A stretch of 32,724 bases of DNA from the NCBI RefSeq assembly GCF_012184385.1, contig NZ_VSRL01000083.1, positions 1 to 32,724 on the forward strand. The letters run 5' to 3'. The stretch is from Lentzea indica (GTDB taxonomy: Bacteria > Actinomycetota > Actinomycetes > Mycobacteriales > Pseudonocardiaceae). A program made the translations under genes and the position numbers. The notes below the pieces were generated by a model. It saw only the letters and a list, made by a program, of their open reading frames with translations, was not told the DNA's origin and searched no databases. How positions within the stretch are numbered: position 1 is the first letter of the stretch; each line of letters starts with the position of its first letter. Below, piece after piece: positions 31,667-32,724 of the stretch.

Positions 31667-31987
31667 GTGCGCATCACCGGAGTCGTGCTGATCCCCGCGG
31701 GCACGCCCGCGTTCGGCCGGGCGGTCGTGCGGGTGCGCCTGCTCGACGTCTCGCTGGCCGACGCGCCCGCGGTCACGAAAGCCGAGTACAGCCGGGAGAT
31801 CTTCCGCGGTGACACCGGCGAGCAGCGCGTGCCGTTCCACCTCGATGTCCACGGTGTGCGAGAAGAGCTGAACGTCGCCGCCCACGTCGACCTGCACCGC
31901 GAGAACCGGGTCCGCCCCGGTGACCTGGTCAGCACGACCGCCGTACCGCCATCGCCCGGCATGGTCGTGCCGGTCGAGGTCGTGTAG
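31667..31987 (+). CDS. YbaY/YscW-like small beta protein
   Basis: A 106-residue protein from GTG 31667, four bases after the preceding stop, so probably co-translated. The pattern ITGVVLIPAGTPAFGRAVVRVRLLDVSLADAPAV, then a middle strand VPFHLDV, then VHVDL-like AAHVDLHRENRV, resembles the YscW/YbaY type III secretion pilotin-like fold. Unlike YbaY it has no lipoprotein signal. It shares an operon with the astacin-like protease and the domain-repeat protein, which suggests a chaperone or inhibitor role. That role is inferred; the family resemblance is by eye. Confidence 0.68.
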   Translation: MRITGVVLIPAGTPAFGRAVVRVRLLDVSLADAPAVTKAEYSREIFRGDTGEQRVPFHLDVHGVREELNVAAHVDLHRENRVRPGDLVSTTAVPPSPGMVVPVEVV

Positions 31988-31993
31988 CCGGGC

Positions 31994-32022
31994 CGCGGCG
32001 CTCCGCTCGGGTGCGCGCCGCG
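31994..32022. terminator. Possible bidirectional terminator hairpin
   Basis: CGCGGCGC (31994-32001) pairs perfectly with GCGCCGCG (32015-32022) around a 13-base loop. It lies between the convergent YbaY-like and cutinase genes. There is no T-run on either side, so termination strength is uncertain. Confidence 0.35.
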
Positions 32023-32035
32023 ACCCGTGCTCAGA

Positions 32036-32724
32036 TCACGAGTGCGGGCAGGTGTCCCGGTACTCCTCGATCAGGGTGCTGGGGCGCGGCGCCGGGCAGA
32101 GGAACTGCTCGTAGCGGGTGTCGTTGTCGATGAACCGCTTGAGCCAGGAGATGCTGTACTTCGCGATCGTCGTGTTGGCCGAGTTCGGCGCGAAGTGATT
32201 GGCGTTGTTGAGCTCCAGGTACGCCTTGTCCACTGTGGACGGTAGCGTCGTGTAGAACGGCTCGGAGTGCGACGCGACCGGCGCGACGGAGTCGTTCTCG
32301 GCACCGATCACCATCGTCGGCACCTGCACCGACGGCCAGCTCTTCGTGGTGTGCCACGGCGTCAGCGGGATCGCGGCCTGGAGCGCAGGGCGCTGGACGG
32401 CCGCGCGCAGGCTGCCGCCACCACCCATCGAGTGACCCATGACGCCCAACCGCGTGGCGTCGACCCGCGACCGCACGCTGCTCTGCTGGGTCAGGTGGTC
32501 CAAGGCCGCGAGCAGCTGGGTCGCGCGGCTGTCGGGCGGGTCCCAGGTCGAGAGAGTGTCGATCACGAACACCACGAAGCCCTGGGACGCGAGGCGCGGG
32601 CCCAGCCACGCGACGGCGGACTGCGTGCCGAGGAAACCGGGCGAGATGGCGACCGCGCCGAACGTGCCGGAAGCGGTGCTCGTCGGGTAGTAGATCGTGC
32701 CGCCGCCGAAGCCTGCGACCGGCG
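32036..32724 (-). CDS. Cutinase / polyester (PET-type) hydrolase, N-terminus outside the window
   Basis: The last 229 residues of a secreted alpha/beta hydrolase very like Thermobifida cutinases and Cut190. The sequence begins [15 protein letters not shown] and continues with [10 protein letters not shown] (oxyanion loop), GHSMGGGGS with the nucleophile serine (codon 32429-32431), TPWH, the acid in AENDSVAPV (codon 32291-32293) and the histidine in NNANHFAPN (codon 32195-32197). The C-terminal cysteines in FLCPAPR and DTCPHS match the conserved disulfide. The oxyanion-loop residue that is Tyr in known PET hydrolases is Phe here; Met after the serine and the Trp in TPWH are kept. Such enzymes cleave cutin and synthetic polyesters outside the cell. 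The signal peptide and start lie past 32724. Confidence 0.93.
   Translation of the reverse strand, partial: PVAGFGGGTIYYPTSTASGTFGAVAISPGFLGTQSAVAWLGPRLASQGFVVFVIDTLSTWDPPDSRATQLLAALDHLTQQSSVRSRVDATRLGVMGHSMGGGGSLRAAVQRPALQAAIPLTPWHTTKSWPSVQVPTMVIGAENDSVAPVASHSEPFYTTLPSTVDKAYLELNNANHFAPNSANTTIAKYSISWLKRFIDNDTRYEQFLCPAPRPSTLIEEYRDTCPHS
32229..32239. repeat. TCCACWGTGGA palindrome, copy 5
   Basis: TCCACTGTGGA inside the cutinase gene; flanked by G and C. Confidence 0.7.

Noticed and set aside
30079-31962. Minus-strand open frame of about 627 codons
   Set aside because: It is opposite the astacin, domain-repeat and YbaY-like genes and has no domain signature.
1-32724. CRISPR arrays, tRNA genes, insertion sequences or attachment sites
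   Set aside because: No regularly spaced repeats, cloverleaf-like sequence, transposase or integrase reading frames, or flanking direct repeats were seen on reading both strands.

Overview
The window is GC-rich DNA (about 70% by eye) with tightly packed genes, frequent GTG starts, 4-bp stop/start overlaps and regulator families typical of a soil actinomycete. The gene content (SARP/BTAD regulator, PaaX, LacI-controlled secreted glycosidases, AveC-like protein) would fit Pseudonocardiales such as Lentzea, Saccharothrix or Lechevalieria. The genus is an inference. I see no tRNA, rRNA, CRISPR array, insertion sequence or phage gene, and no gene-free stretch longer than 300 bases.

Region 1 (1-2761): the 3' part of an AfsR/SARP-like regulator (winged helix, BTAD, AAA ATPase, helical repeats), broken by two single-base frameshifts. 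Region 2 (2765-8567): a minus-strand catabolic operon in the order SDR dehydrogenase, amidohydrolase, MaoC hydratase, MHS-type transporter, acyl-CoA ligase. It diverges from a PaaX-family repressor. Together the enzymes form a complete CoA-dependent side-chain shortening route, most simply explained as aromatic (phenylpropanoid-like) acid catabolism. A symmetrical candidate operator lies between the two divergent units. Region 3 (8572-11736): a second minus-strand operon of an FAD-dependent oxidoreductase, an AveC-like membrane protein and a TetR regulator, behind a promoter wrapped in an inverted repeat. Region 4 (11782-12786): an HxlR regulator divergent from a small secreted protein, the latter with one frameshift.

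Region 5 (12924-16594): a transmembrane Ser/Thr kinase followed by two tandem paralogous surface proteins with SdrD-B-like repeats and a C-terminal membrane anchor; the second paralog carries a one-base frameshift. Region 6 (16598-29999): a LacI regulator divergent from an eight-gene operon with a cytoplasmic DUF1680 (GH127-like) enzyme, a sugar ABC importer without its ATPase, a secreted zinc metallopeptidase, a Tat-exported DUF1680 enzyme with a LamG-like module, a secreted GH43 and a secreted MGH1-like glycosidase, ended by a hairpin terminator. The best reading is a locus for beta-L-arabinofuranose-bearing plant glycans, possibly hydroxyproline-rich glycoproteins, because a protease sits among the glycosidases. 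Region 7 (30112-31987): an astacin-like protease without a signal peptide, followed by a small protein that repeats the protease's C-terminal domain and by a YbaY/YscW-like protein. Region 8 (32036-32724): the 3' part of a cutinase closely resembling actinobacterial polyester (PET) hydrolases.

Four genes contain five frameshifts, four of them single-base changes in G runs and one a two-base loss in a GC alternation. Errors in the underlying sequence are at least as likely as real pseudogenes. An 11-bp palindrome, TCCACWGTGGA, occurs five times inside unrelated genes, far above chance.
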